From assembly GCA_012103505.1 (NCBI GenBank), contig WLWP01000001.1, forward strand, positions 2,356,001-2,420,000: DNA of 64,000 nt, given 5' to 3'. The notes under the pieces were generated by a model. The model had not been told where the DNA came from and did not search any database. It was given only the letters and a program-made list of their open reading frames with translations. This DNA is from Pseudomonadales bacterium. Its GTDB lineage: Bacteria > Pseudomonadota > Gammaproteobacteria > Pseudomonadales > Azotimanducaceae. Below, piece by piece: positions 26,177 through 35,077 of the stretch (its first letter is position 1; the number at the start of each line of letters is the position of its first letter). Made by a program: the position numbers and the translations under genes.

Positions 26177-27796
26177 TCAGCCGAGCTCGAAACCCTTGTA
26201 ACCCTCTGCAGCGATCGCAGCACAGTGATCTCGATAGGCTCCAACACCACCAACATAAGGCATGAAGACGCGCGGCTTGCCTGGAATGTTGACACCGAGA
26301 TACCACGACGCACAGCTCGGGGTCGTTAACATTGTCCCGTCCGCTACCTCGTTAACATGTTTAACCCAGGCATCCTCCGAACCCTCTTTCGCTTCGATCG
26401 TCTGCAACTCGTTTGCTCGCAAGTACTCAAGACCATCCGCTATCCAGTCGCAGTGCTGTTCAATCGAACAGATCATATTGGACAATACGGAAGGGCTCCC
26501 CGGACCGGTCACGGTAAACATGTTCGGAAAACCAGCCACTTGCAGACCCAAGTAACTTCTTGGCCCATCTTGCCATTTCTCTTTGAGGGCTAAACCATCG
26601 CGGCCGCGTATGTCTACTGCTGTTAGCGCACCTGTCATGGCATCGAACCCGGTGGCATAGACTAGAACATCTAAATCATATTGTTGGGCTGTGGTTTGTA
26701 TGCCAGCTTGGTTTATGTTTTGCAGCGCTTCTTTACGCAGATCGACAAGACAGACATTGTCCTGATTGAATGCTTCGTAGTAACCAATATCGATCACTTG
26801 CCGCTTGCAGCCAATTGGATAACCCAGAGGTAGTAAACTCTCAGCCGCATCTTCGTCTTCAACCACCTCTCGAATGTATTCTCTATATAGTTCACACGCG
26901 ATTTCATTCGCTTCGAGATCTACCATCACGTCCGGATATCGCCGTATCGAAGGAAGCCCTTCTTCCGCCAGTCGCTCACGACGCTCAGCATCGGAGAGAT
27001 CTTTGATGTTGACGTCAGCAATATCCTGTAAGCGCCCCATCACACCATATAAAGCCATTCCCGCCATGGAACTGCGTTGCATCTCGCGTATATCGGCATA
27101 CCGAGTCTTGATATCTTGGCGAAACTCATCTGTTAGTTCGTGATTGCCCGCAGGAAAGGTGTAAACCGGTGTGCGTTGAAAGACATACAGCGTCTCCGCT
27201 GTTTGAGCAATCTCTGGTATCGATTGAACTGCAGAGCTGCCAGTCCCGACAATGCCAACCTTTAGACCAGAAAAATCCACAGGCTCGTGCGGCCACAACC
27301 CTGTGTGGATCACGCGACCTTGATAGTCATCACGACCAGGAATATCGGGCCAATTTGGAACAGACAAACACCCCGTTGCCATAACCAAAAAACGGCTAGC
27401 AAATTCTTCGCCAGACGCTGCAACGACCTTCCAGAAACTACCGTCCTCTTGGTATTCGGCAGACACAACGGCGGTGTTGAATCGAATATCTTCGCGCAGG
27501 TCATAGCGATCAGCAACATGGTTGGCATAACCCAGTATTTCTGGTTGCGCAGCCATTAACTCCTGCCAATCCCACGACTGCTCCAACTCGTCATCGAAGC
27601 TATAGGAATATTCAATCGTTGGGATGTCGCAACGCGCGCCTGGGTATCTGTTCCAATACCAGGTGCCACCAACATCATCACCTTGCTCTAGAACCGTGTA
27701 AGTCATACCTAGCTCACGCAACTTGATGATGAGATACATCCCAGAAAAGCCAGCACCAACCACGACAACATCAAGCATTTTTGTCTGATCACTCAC
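26177..27796 (-). CDS. Baeyer-Villiger flavin monooxygenase (second)
   Basis: A 539-residue class B flavoprotein. FAD motif VVVGAGFSGMYLIIKL at residues 10-25, fingerprint with G-x3-H-x3-W in YQGRVIHTGLWP near residue 158, NADPH motif GIVGTGSSAVQSIPE near 178. It lacks the long N-terminal extension of the 18120-19979 enzyme and is of cyclohexanone-monooxygenase length. Starts at GTG 27796, which overlaps the TGA of the LLM gene. Paired with an LLM flavoenzyme upstream, which could act on the same substrate. Predicted reaction: ketone to ester or lactone. Confidence 0.95.
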   Translation of the reverse strand: MSDQTKMLDVVVVGAGFSGMYLIIKLRELGMTYTVLEQGDDVGGTWYWNRYPGARCDIPTIEYSYSFDDELEQSWDWQELMAAQPEILGYANHVADRYDLREDIRFNTAVVSAEYQEDGSFWKVVAASGEEFASRFLVMATGCLSVPNWPDIPGRDDYQGRVIHTGLWPHEPVDFSGLKVGIVGTGSSAVQSIPEIAQTAETLYVFQRTPVYTFPAGNHELTDEFRQDIKTRYADIREMQRSSMAGMALYGVMGRLQDIADVNIKDLSDAERRERLAEEGLPSIRRYPDVMVDLEANEIACELYREYIREVVEDEDAAESLLPLGYPIGCKRQVIDIGYYEAFNQDNVCLVDLRKEALQNINQAGIQTTAQQYDLDVLVYATGFDAMTGALTAVDIRGRDGLALKEKWQDGPRSYLGLQVAGFPNMFTVTGPGSPSVLSNMICSIEQHCDWIADGLEYLRANELQTIEAKEGSEDAWVKHVNEVADGTMLTTPSCASWYLGVNIPGKPRVFMPYVGGVGAYRDHCAAIAAEGYKGFELG

Positions 27797-28803
27797 GCTT
27801 GCTTAACCTCAGCCTTCACCTTCGGCACCACCTCTGTAAATAATTTTTCTAAGCTGTGCGACATTTGCTCAGCGCGCAAACCAGGCGGCACGGCCATAGT
27901 GACAATGTCAGTCATGCCGAACTTCTTAATAAAGGACGCCATCTCCTCTACGCAGTGATCCACATCGCCGACAATCCAGGTCTGCGGCACCGGTTCACCG
28001 CGTCCCCCAAAACCTTCACCACTCTCTTTGAAGAAGCGGCTGTAGAGCTCCATGCGGTATCTTTCCGCCGCCCGAACCATTGGCCAATCACGCTCCTTAT
28101 CATCTGTGACAAGAATGCTACGGATGATTCCAACGCGTTTATCGCTTGTCTTACGACCAGTCGCTTCAAGCTCTTTAACCCATGGATCGAAGGAACCAGC
28201 CTTCAAACCCTGTGGTAAGAAGTTCGTGTTGTACTTCGCGGCGCGCAAGGCACCCGCCTCAGACATTGCGGCTATCCATAAGGGCGGCCCTCCCTCTTGG
28301 ACATACCCTGGCGTGATTTGTACATCCTCAAATTGCCAACGTTTGCCCGAATAACTGAACTTTTCTCCAGTAAAGCAGCGCTGTAGAACTTCGATTCCTT
28401 CGTTCATCAGGGAGACCCTGTTCTTCACTGGAAAACCGAATCCTCTAAACTCGTGCGGCGCGTAACCCATACCTAGACCCACCTCGACGCGCCCGCCAGA
28501 CAGATTGTCGAGTACCGCCAGATCCTCGGCGAGCCTAATCGGATGGTTAAAAGGCATGAGGCAAATGTCTGTACCGAAGCGGACATGACTAGTGACGCCA
28601 GACATCGCTCCCGCAACTGGTATCCAGCTTGGCAAGTAGCCATCATCTACAAAGTGGTGTTCTGTAAACCAAACCAAATCGCAGCCAATCGAATCAAGCC
28701 ACCGCACCTGATTCATGATATCTGCGTACAGGGCCTGGTCGCTCACTCCTGAGTCGGGTGGGTTGCGAAAGTCATAGCTGACACCGATTCTGACGTCCGG
28801 CAT
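27793..28803 (-). CDS. LLM-class flavin-dependent oxidoreductase (luciferase-like monooxygenase)
   Basis: A 336-residue bacterial luciferase-like TIM barrel. WFTEHHFVDDGYLPS near residue 45, RFGTDICLMPFNHPIRLAED near residue 75 and GRVEVGLGMGYAPHEFRGFG near residue 105 are typical. Such enzymes use reduced FMN or F420 to oxidise aldehydes, ketones or ring compounds. No F420 biosynthesis gene is in the window, so FMN is more likely. A strong SD (AGAAGGAGA) precedes the ATG. First gene of the six-gene minus operon down to 22409. Confidence 0.92.
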   Translation of the reverse strand: MPDVRIGVSYDFRNPPDSGVSDQALYADIMNQVRWLDSIGCDLVWFTEHHFVDDGYLPSWIPVAGAMSGVTSHVRFGTDICLMPFNHPIRLAEDLAVLDNLSGGRVEVGLGMGYAPHEFRGFGFPVKNRVSLMNEGIEVLQRCFTGEKFSYSGKRWQFEDVQITPGYVQEGGPPLWIAAMSEAGALRAAKYNTNFLPQGLKAGSFDPWVKELEATGRKTSDKRVGIIRSILVTDDKERDWPMVRAAERYRMELYSRFFKESGEGFGGRGEPVPQTWIVGDVDHCVEEMASFIKKFGMTDIVTMAVPPGLRAEQMSHSLEKLFTEVVPKVKAEVKQA

Positions 28804-28931
28804 TTATTTCTCCTTCTTAGCTGTAGGTGGAGTGGCTGGCATGGGTTTCTCGCACCAGTATTTGCTTTGCAAAACTTTTGTGTACGCGTTATACAGCTTT
28901 TATTCCACCGGACGCCACTGGAGACACCGTC

Positions 28932-29096
28932 ATGGAAGCCATCGCAGCGCCGTTAATTCTTCTCGCTGATCTCTGGGCAATCGTGCGCACTGTGCGCAGC
29001 GACGCCGACACCAGCAAGAAAATCCTCTGGGTCGGAATCGTCCTTTTACTCCCGTTCATCGGGGTCGTCGCTTGGATCCTCTTCGGTCCAAGCTGA
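28932..29096 (+). CDS. Small PLDc_N-domain membrane protein
   Basis: A 54-residue protein with two hydrophobic helices, MEAIAAPLILLADLWAIV and ILWVGIVLLLPFIGVVAWIL, separated by a short polar stretch with two Lys. The second helix with LLPFIGVVAW-x-LFGP is the hallmark of the PLD nuclease N-terminal membrane domain, often found alone. The start has GGAG 8 nt upstream. Function unknown, possibly an envelope or stress protein. Divergent from the LLM operon and convergent with the SDR gene. Confidence 0.8.
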   Translation: MEAIAAPLILLADLWAIVRTVRSDADTSKKILWVGIVLLLPFIGVVAWILFGPS

Positions 29097-29112
29097 AGCA
29101 CCTCAACACGAA

Positions 29113-29129
29113 CCAGCTAGGTTAGCTGG
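29113..29129. terminator. Stem-loop between convergent genes
   Basis: CCAGCTA-GGT-TAGCTGG is a perfect 7-bp stem with a 3-nt loop between the stop codons of the PLDc_N and SDR genes. Neither side has a clear T-run, so its terminator role is only plausible. Confidence 0.45.
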
Positions 29130-29135
29130 GCAATG

Positions 29136-29900
29136 TTAGTGGTTCCACCACGCACGGTCGCTGAACGCACGTAAATCTAGTTCGTGTGTCCATACCGAAC
29201 GATGCTGTTGGGCAATATGGAAGTAGGTGTCTGCAATCTTTTCCGGCAGCATCAGTCCATCGTTTTCCATGCCTCTGGTCTCTCGCAATTCTTGGAAGCG
29301 CTCTGCCCCAAGCATTTTGCCCAGTGTATCCGGTGCATCAACCGCACCATCAATTAGGATGTGCGCCACGTGAATACCTTGGGAGGCAAATTCGGCATTC
29401 AACGACTGGCACAACATACGACGCCCACCCATTGCCGCAGCATGGGAGTGTTGGCCTTTGTTACCGCGAACAGCAGCAGTGGCTGATGTGACCAGGATCG
29501 TGCCCTTACCGCGCTCAGCCATTTTTGGCGCGACCGACGACGCCACGCGAAATAGACCAAAACAGGCCATACGCCAGCCAAGCTCAAACGCTTTGTAACT
29601 CGTGCCAGCCAATGATCGATCACCGATCTGAGCCCCAAGGTTAAAGACGACGACCTCGATTGGGCCAATGTCCGCTTCCACAGCTTCAACCCGCTCTTCA
29701 ATCGCACCCTCATCGATCGCATTAAGCAGATGGCCGCTCGCTTCATTGCCATCTTCATGGATCGCACCGACTAACCGGTTCAAACCTTCTTCGTCGCTAC
29801 GACGACATAAGACAGAGTGGTACCCTTCGTGGGCGAAGCGACGCCCAACCGTACCGCCAATACCGGCGCCAGCGCCCATGACTAAACATACTGGTTTCAT
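29136..29900 (-). CDS. SDR family protein lacking the usual catalytic Tyr and Lys
   Basis: A 254-residue short-chain dehydrogenase fold. The nucleotide-binding loop is GAGAGIGG near residues 9-16 and the usual NNAG is NLGAQ near residue 91. After TSATAAVRG, the position of Y-x-x-x-K holds HSHAAAM, so Tyr is His and Lys is missing. This resembles SDR groups with GAN-type motifs, in which Tyr is often Phe, but there the Lys is kept. A C-terminal tail rich in His and Trp follows. It may bind NAD(P) without classical chemistry or use another residue. GGGGA precedes the ATG. Confidence 0.88.
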   Translation of the reverse strand: MKPVCLVMGAGAGIGGTVGRRFAHEGYHSVLCRRSDEEGLNRLVGAIHEDGNEASGHLLNAIDEGAIEERVEAVEADIGPIEVVVFNLGAQIGDRSLAGTSYKAFELGWRMACFGLFRVASSVAPKMAERGKGTILVTSATAAVRGNKGQHSHAAAMGGRRMLCQSLNAEFASQGIHVAHILIDGAVDAPDTLGKMLGAERFQELRETRGMENDGLMLPEKIADTYFHIAQQHRSVWTHELDLRAFSDRAWWNH

Positions 29901-29946
29901 TTATGGTTTCCCCAACAGATAAGTGGCCCTAGCATAGCCGAAAGAG

Positions 29947-30447
29947 ATGACAGAACAGAAACCAGTCCGTTACGACGCCTTCAAAGCCAAAGCAGAAAAA
30001 CTGCTCGATTCACCCGTGCGTCTGCAGAAAATGCTCACACAAGCGACTCAGAAGCTCGCAGCTCAAGGCAGCGACGGTATCAAGGAGGCAAAGGACGACT
30101 TACAGACAGCTCTTGCTCTCATCAAAGCCTGGATCAGCGGCGACTATCGTGATGTCAGTAACAAAACCCTCGTCGCGGTTGTTGCCGCAGTGGTCTACTT
30201 CGTGGTGCCACTCGATGTTATTCCAGATTTTATCTTGGGCTGGGGCTTGATCGACGACATAGCCGTTGTAGGCTATGTATTCAGCCAGGTCCAAGAAGAG
30301 ATAAACGCGTTCCGACAATGGCAGCGTGGTGACCCGCAAATAGGCGATCCACAAGTAGGCGAGCTACAGATAGGTGACCCACCACTCGAGGATGAGAAGT
30401 TGGGACTCGATGCTGCAGAATCAGATCCGGAGAATCCAGAGCGCTAG
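29947..30447 (+). CDS. YkvA family (DUF1232) protein with repetitive C-terminal tail
   Basis: A 166-residue protein. Residues 1-70 are helical and charged. VAAVVYFVVPLDVIPDFI-x-GWGLIDDIAVV at about residues 78-105 is the DUF1232 hallmark with a short hydrophobic hairpin. The C-terminal tail has four five-residue units (GDPQI, GDPQV, GELQI, GDPPL) and is strongly acidic. Function of the family is unknown. The stop overlaps the convergent CoA-transferase gene by 4 bp. Confidence 0.85.
   Translation: MTEQKPVRYDAFKAKAEKLLDSPVRLQKMLTQATQKLAAQGSDGIKEAKDDLQTALALIKAWISGDYRDVSNKTLVAVVAAVVYFVVPLDVIPDFILGWGLIDDIAVVGYVFSQVQEEINAFRQWQRGDPQIGDPQVGELQIGDPPLEDEKLGLDAAESDPENPER
30328..30387 (+). repeat. In-frame 15-bp tandem repeat, 4 copies
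   Basis: Four imperfect 15-bp units with GGCGATCCACAAGTA as a typical form encode the five-residue repeat in the tail of the YkvA-like protein. Copies differ at wobble and some coding positions, so the repeat is not brand new. Confidence 0.85.
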
Positions 30448-31742
30448 CGAAATTGTTCTTCTATCTGTACTTGCAACGCCGCCCGCATCTCCGCCGCTTG
30501 ACCGAATAACCCTTCTCGCACGCTCGTAGCGCGATCAGTCAAAGCTGCTATTTCATCTGCACTCAAACCAGCGGCGGCCAGCAATTCGGCGTTCCCTTCG
30601 CCCAGCAGTGGCGGGTTACCTTTTGGCGAGCCCGGCGTCTCACTGAGAGTGACAAGATTACCCACGGTCTTTTTCAGACCAACACCCGGCACTTCAACGT
30701 CCGTGAAATAGTTATTCTGGATGCTTTGTGGATCTTCTAGCACTTCGTTGTAAGTGCGCACGCGCTCCCAAATAATTTCCGGTTGGCTACGCAGGAAAGC
30801 ATCCCATTCCAACGCTGTCTTGGTTTTGAACCCTTCCGCCAGGCGAGTTCGAATCTGTTCGCTATCTAAATCTAAGAGACCTTCTCCTAAACGTTGACCG
30901 GGCATCTGCAACCGCGGATCAATCGCTAGGTCTGGCACGTCCGCAAACAGGCAAAGCGCGTCCCAAGCATCCAGATCCATACTGGTCGCGATTAGGATCG
31001 CGCCGCCATCACTGGTCTCATAGACTCCATAAGGACCTTGGATATTAGGATGATGACTGCCACCACGACTCAATTCGTGTTCCGTCATACTGACATGAGT
31101 CAATTCCCACTGCTGCAGCCACAATTGGGTACCGAGTGCACTTGTTTGTACTCGCTGTCCACCGGCCCCACGTTCGCGGGCCAAGAGCGCCGTCGTGATA
31201 CCAAGCGCTAAATGCATGGCCCCGCCGGTATCACCAACAATCGCACCAGGGACATTTGGCTTACTGTCTGGCGACCCTGTCATGGAGACAAGTCCTCCGC
31301 GAGCAATCGCAGCACCATCGAGCATGGCTTTGTCGGCATCCTCTCCTTCAGGACCAAAGCCGTTAACAGATCCATAGACGAGGTCCGGGTACGCGGTATG
31401 AAGGCTGTCGTAATCAAGCCCAAGCTTTACAAGTGCAGGCTCCCGATAATTAGTAAAAAAGACATCCGCATCCGCTAGGAGCGCGTTCATTGCGCGCATA
31501 CCTTCATCGGTCGTCAAATCCAGGCATACAGATCGCTTACCTCGATTGACCGCGACGAACTGGGCACCGAGCGTCCCTTCAGGCAGTGTGTTGTTCTTGT
31601 TTCGACCATACCGACTGGCATCTCCAACAGGCGGCTCCACCTTGATCACGTCCGCACCCATGTCCCGTAGATATAGTCCTGCCGCAGGACCCTGTACAGC
31701 AATGGCAAGTTCAACAACTTTGATTCCGCTCAGGGGCTCCAT
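30444..31742 (-). CDS. CaiB/BaiF family CoA-transferase
   Basis: A 432-residue class III CoA-transferase. IKVVELAIAVQGPAAGLYLRD at the N-terminus and the likely catalytic Asp in KAMLDGAAIARGG near residue 143. Longer than the copy at 22409-23605, and similar to formyl-CoA-transferase-like proteins. It should activate a carboxylate to its CoA ester using a CoA donor. An SD-like GAGAGGTG precedes the ATG. It stands alone between convergent YkvA and the GFA gene. Confidence 0.9.
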   Translation of the reverse strand: MEPLSGIKVVELAIAVQGPAAGLYLRDMGADVIKVEPPVGDASRYGRNKNNTLPEGTLGAQFVAVNRGKRSVCLDLTTDEGMRAMNALLADADVFFTNYREPALVKLGLDYDSLHTAYPDLVYGSVNGFGPEGEDADKAMLDGAAIARGGLVSMTGSPDSKPNVPGAIVGDTGGAMHLALGITTALLARERGAGGQRVQTSALGTQLWLQQWELTHVSMTEHELSRGGSHHPNIQGPYGVYETSDGGAILIATSMDLDAWDALCLFADVPDLAIDPRLQMPGQRLGEGLLDLDSEQIRTRLAEGFKTKTALEWDAFLRSQPEIIWERVRTYNEVLEDPQSIQNNYFTDVEVPGVGLKKTVGNLVTLSETPGSPKGNPPLLGEGNAELLAAAGLSADEIAALTDRATSVREGLFGQAAEMRAALQVQIEEQFR

Positions 31743-31859
31743 CGAGCACCTCTCTTCCCAACAAGATGAGTAGGAGGTTACGCAAGTTGCGCCACGATGA
31801 CTACGTCGGTCTAATCTATGTGGCGCCGGTTTTCGGTGTTAAATGCTCGGGAACAGACG

Positions 31860-32279
31860 CTAGGCTGGCGGAGGTTCTACTCCAATGGAGGCCATAAACT
31901 CAGCACCTGTCATACGCGGATGATCACCAGCGAAGTTGTACCCAGATGGTTTTTCATCGATGTATATTTCCCCGGACATGGCGAATTGTTCAGGGTCATC
32001 AAAGGTACCTGTAGCCATGATGTACATGCCAGGTTCCTTCATGTGGTAGAAGAGACTGGTGCCACAATCGCTGCAAAAGCCACGTTCCGCCCACTCAGAT
32101 GATTGATAACGCTTCAACTTGTCTTCACCTTTAAACTCAATACTGCCAACAGATGCCGCGAGCATTGGACCTCCCGTCCAGCCCCGACACATGGAACAAT
32201 GGCAAGCATGAACATGCGGATCGACATCTTCCGCACTGTACGAAACTGAACCGCATAGACACTTTCCGGATGCACTCAT
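31860..32279 (-). CDS. GFA family zinc-binding protein
   Basis: A 139-residue protein of the glutathione-dependent formaldehyde-activating/CENP-V family. CLCGSVSY and HACHCSMCRGWTGG near the N-terminus plus CSDCGTSL near residue 80 form the zinc-binding Cys set. The enzyme role in formaldehyde detoxification is disputed for the family, so only the fold is claimed. GGAG precedes the ATG. Confidence 0.9.
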   Translation of the reverse strand: MSASGKCLCGSVSYSAEDVDPHVHACHCSMCRGWTGGPMLAASVGSIEFKGEDKLKRYQSSEWAERGFCSDCGTSLFYHMKEPGMYIMATGTFDDPEQFAMSGEIYIDEKPSGYNFAGDHPRMTGAEFMASIGVEPPPA

Positions 32280-32390
32280 GACACTGACTCCTGCTACTAA
32301 TTGACCTCAGAATAGCCCCTCGTACCAGCAAAATCTCGCTTCCTGACGAACCCTACTGACAATGCTCTGTCACCAGTATAAATTGCACAG

Positions 32391-32987
32391 ATGACAGAGT
32401 CGTCCTACCTAATCCCTACACTCACAACTGCGAGACTGAAGCTCGAACCTCTGTCTCTCGCGCACTCTCAAGGGATGTTTGAAATGTGGCGCGAGGACGC
32501 TGTGCAAGAATTTTCCGGTCCGGCTCAAGATGAAGGCGGCTTTCAGATCCATCTGCCTGCACGAACCCCAGCTGATAGCGACGGCTTGATCCGATTTTGG
32601 CTCAAAGCGGCGAAAGACGGATGGGGATTTCGATGGGCGATTCTACTAAGGGCTAACGAAGCGTTTGTTGGTCACATTGGGTTTAACGCTTTGGCAGCAT
32701 GTTCTGAACTCGCCTATCACATGAATCCGGCCTACTGGGGACATGGATTTATGACAGAGGCCGCCTTGGTGGCGATTGACCGTCGTCGACAAGAAGGCGC
32801 TGACGAAATTGAGGCTTTTATCGAACCTAAAAATTCTGGATCCGTTGAGCTCGCGCTCCGTCTAGGGATGAATGCGACAGGTACTTTTTCTGAAGGGGCA
32901 CAGAGATACCGCATGTCCCTTATCAATTCCTCTTTTAATTCCTCTATCAATTCCCCTATAAATTCCCTTACTCACGGCGAGGCGTAA
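32391..32987 (+). CDS. GNAT family N-acetyltransferase with repeat tail
   Basis: A 198-residue RimJ/RimL-like acetyltransferase. The N-terminal TLTTARLKLEPLSLAHSQGM and the middle LAYHMNPAYWGHGFMTEAA fit the acetyl-CoA-binding fold. The final 20 residues are a four-residue repeat (INSS-type), coded by a 12-bp tandem repeat. The acceptor is unknown. Divergent from the GFA gene. Confidence 0.88.
   Translation: MTESSYLIPTLTTARLKLEPLSLAHSQGMFEMWREDAVQEFSGPAQDEGGFQIHLPARTPADSDGLIRFWLKAAKDGWGFRWAILLRANEAFVGHIGFNALAACSELAYHMNPAYWGHGFMTEAALVAIDRRRQEGADEIEAFIEPKNSGSVELALRLGMNATGTFSEGAQRYRMSLINSSFNSSINSPINSLTHGEA
32922..32969 (+). repeat. In-frame 12-bp tandem repeat, 4 copies, at the 3' end of a GNAT gene
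   Basis: Units such as ATCAATTCCTCT recur four times with small changes and encode INSS, FNSS, INSP, INSL. The repeat seems to have extended the end of the protein. Confidence 0.9.
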
Positions 32988-32990
32988 CAA

Positions 32991-33004
32991 CGGTTCTAGA
33001 ACCG
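32991..33004. promoter_or_regulatory. Perfect 14-bp palindrome
   Basis: CGGTTCTAGAACCG lies between the GNAT stop and the SDR start. It could be an operator for the SDR gene or a weak hairpin. Nothing in the sequence says which. Confidence 0.3.
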
Positions 33005-33058
33005 CTCAAAATGTCATACGCTAAGACCAACAGCAATCAATCGTAAGCAAGGACAGAA

Positions 33059-33862
33059 ATGGCAGACCGACTAACAGGCAAAGTGGCCCTTATTACAGGT
33101 GGCACCAGTGGTATTGGAGCCGCAACAGCAGAGCTGTTCGTGGCCGAAGGCGCCCAGGTTGCAATCGCTGGTCGTTCTGAAGAAAAAGGTCAGGCTTTGG
33201 CTGACGCCCTCGGCGACAAGGCAATCTACCTCAAGTGTGATGTCACCCAAGAAGCCGATATTGCCGCAACAGTCGCTGCCGCGAACGACGCATTCGGCCG
33301 CCTCGATATCTTGTTTAACAATGCCGGTGGACCCGTAGGTGCGCCCATCGACAAACTCAGCCAGGACCATATCGACTACGGGGTAAAATTATTGCTTTCA
33401 AGTGCAATTCTCGGCACGCGTTATGCGATCGAGCCGATGAAGGCCAGTGGTGGCGGTGTCATTATCAATAACTCAAGCGTTGCGGCGCTCCGTTATCGTC
33501 AGGGCGATATTCTCTATTCATCTTTGAAAGCTGGTGTCACACACTTCACGAAGATGGCTGGCATTGAGCTTGCACCACATAACATCCGAGTGAACTGCAT
33601 CTCTCCAGGGGCAATCGCCACACCGATTTTTTACGGCGGCTCCGGTCGGGCGAACACCCTGACGGATGAGGAAAACGCGCAGAAGATGGAAAAGCTCAAG
33701 AGCAACCTCGCGAAAGCCGTACCACTCAAGCAAACAGGCCTAGCATCCGATATCGCCGAAGCCGCGCTTTACCTCTCGAGTGATGCGGGCCGCTTCGTAA
33801 ATTGTCATGACCTCGTGGTCGACGCGGGCAGAACCTCTATGTTCTACGAGCCGAACGACTAG
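33059..33862 (+). CDS. SDR family oxidoreductase (classical)
   Basis: A 267-residue short-chain dehydrogenase. Cofactor loop GGTSGIGAA near residues 14-22, NNAGG near residue 89, catalytic Ser in NNSSVAAL and YSSLK near residues 152-156. Reversibly oxidises a secondary alcohol with NAD(P). AAGGACAG precedes the ATG. Its 3' end overlaps the convergent MFS gene by 26 bp. Substrate unknown. Confidence 0.92.
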   Translation: MADRLTGKVALITGGTSGIGAATAELFVAEGAQVAIAGRSEEKGQALADALGDKAIYLKCDVTQEADIAATVAAANDAFGRLDILFNNAGGPVGAPIDKLSQDHIDYGVKLLLSSAILGTRYAIEPMKASGGGVIINNSSVAALRYRQGDILYSSLKAGVTHFTKMAGIELAPHNIRVNCISPGAIATPIFYGGSGRANTLTDEENAQKMEKLKSNLAKAVPLKQTGLASDIAEAALYLSSDAGRFVNCHDLVVDAGRTSMFYEPND

Positions 33863-34991
33863 TAGGCTCCGCGAACCAAAACCAAGCGAGTAACGCTGCC
33901 CCGAACAGTATGCCGCCGTTCAGCACAAACGCGGCGGTGGGTGCGACATATTCATACAACACACCCCCGACGAGCGGACCGAGAGCAGCGCCCAGCCCTG
34001 CCGCCCCTTCCTGAAAGCCAATTATGCGGCCACGCGCTGCGTCGGGTGCTAAATCCGCAACCAAGGCACTGACTGCAGGACTTGCCATGGCCCAGCCAAT
34101 AGAAAACAAGATATATGACGCCCCGACAAGCACAACACTCGGCCAGAACGGTAAAGCCATAGATACCGCTGCAGCGAAGGCAATACCAACCGCGATAATC
34201 GGTCCGCGGCCAAGACGATCCGACCATGCTCCTGAATAGCGCGGCAAAATCGCGAACACAATACCTGCTGGGAAAAATACCCCTGCGAGGACCATCATCG
34301 GTAGGTCGAATTTAGTCTTCAGATAAAGTAAGTAGATCGGTTCTATCAGCGCTGAGGCAAAGCCTGTTAGGAAAACGAGAATAAACACGCGCACTAGTTC
34401 GGGAGTGAATCTCCACTCAACACTCGTAGCGGGAACAACCTCTCGAGTTTCACCAACTTTGAAGAACGACCACACGAACGCCACAGCACTCAGCACCGCA
34501 TAGCCTGCAAACGCTATCGGCCAGGCGTCCTGCAATGGCATAAATCCAAGCAACGTAAATCCGTAGAAAGCACCAACCATACTCCCTCGTACCGAGGTAG
34601 TTGTGAGGCGCCCCATTTCAACTCCACGGCTGCTCTCATCGTTCAAGTCCGCAACCATCGTGCGCGCCGTAACCCACATGAAGGAGGCACCAAGCCCTTG
34701 CAAGAAACGCGCGAAGTACAGACCGGCTACCCCTTCGGTGTTCGCAAATACAGACATTGCCGCGACGTAGAAGGCAAACGCAATAACGAAAAACCAACGC
34801 CGTCCTAACCGGTCGAGACCAATGCCAACCAATGGTCTCACTACCAGAATGGTGCCCATGAACACCGAGTAGGTGCCACCAATGACCACGGCATTCAAAC
34901 CAATCTCATCGGCATAGATTGGCAACCCAAAGTTTAAAAAAACAAAAGCTGCCGACCCCAGGAAAACAGCCGGAAGGAAGGAATTGGACAT
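33837..34991 (-). CDS. MFS transporter
   Basis: A 384-residue protein with about 12 hydrophobic helices. The loop 2-3 motif reads GIGLDRLGRRWFF near residue 55, and a second copy DRLGRGPIIAVG near residue 240 shows the two-half structure. Probably a drug/H+ antiporter-like exporter or a small-molecule carrier. The promoter region lies in the 86-bp gap shared with the divergent PRISE-like reductase. Confidence 0.88.
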   Translation of the reverse strand: MSNSFLPAVFLGSAAFVFLNFGLPIYADEIGLNAVVIGGTYSVFMGTILVVRPLVGIGLDRLGRRWFFVIAFAFYVAAMSVFANTEGVAGLYFARFLQGLGASFMWVTARTMVADLNDESSRGVEMGRLTTTSVRGSMVGAFYGFTLLGFMPLQDAWPIAFAGYAVLSAVAFVWSFFKVGETREVVPATSVEWRFTPELVRVFILVFLTGFASALIEPIYLLYLKTKFDLPMMVLAGVFFPAGIVFAILPRYSGAWSDRLGRGPIIAVGIAFAAAVSMALPFWPSVVLVGASYILFSIGWAMASPAVSALVADLAPDAARGRIIGFQEGAAGLGAALGPLVGGVLYEYVAPTAAFVLNGGILFGAALLAWFWFAEPTSRSARRT

Positions 34992-35077
34992 GGTCGTTAT
35001 GAACTGCCGTCTACATCAATGTCCCATGTCACACCAAAAAGCCCTTCAGGTATAGTCGCATGTGACGGAGGTGTTAT

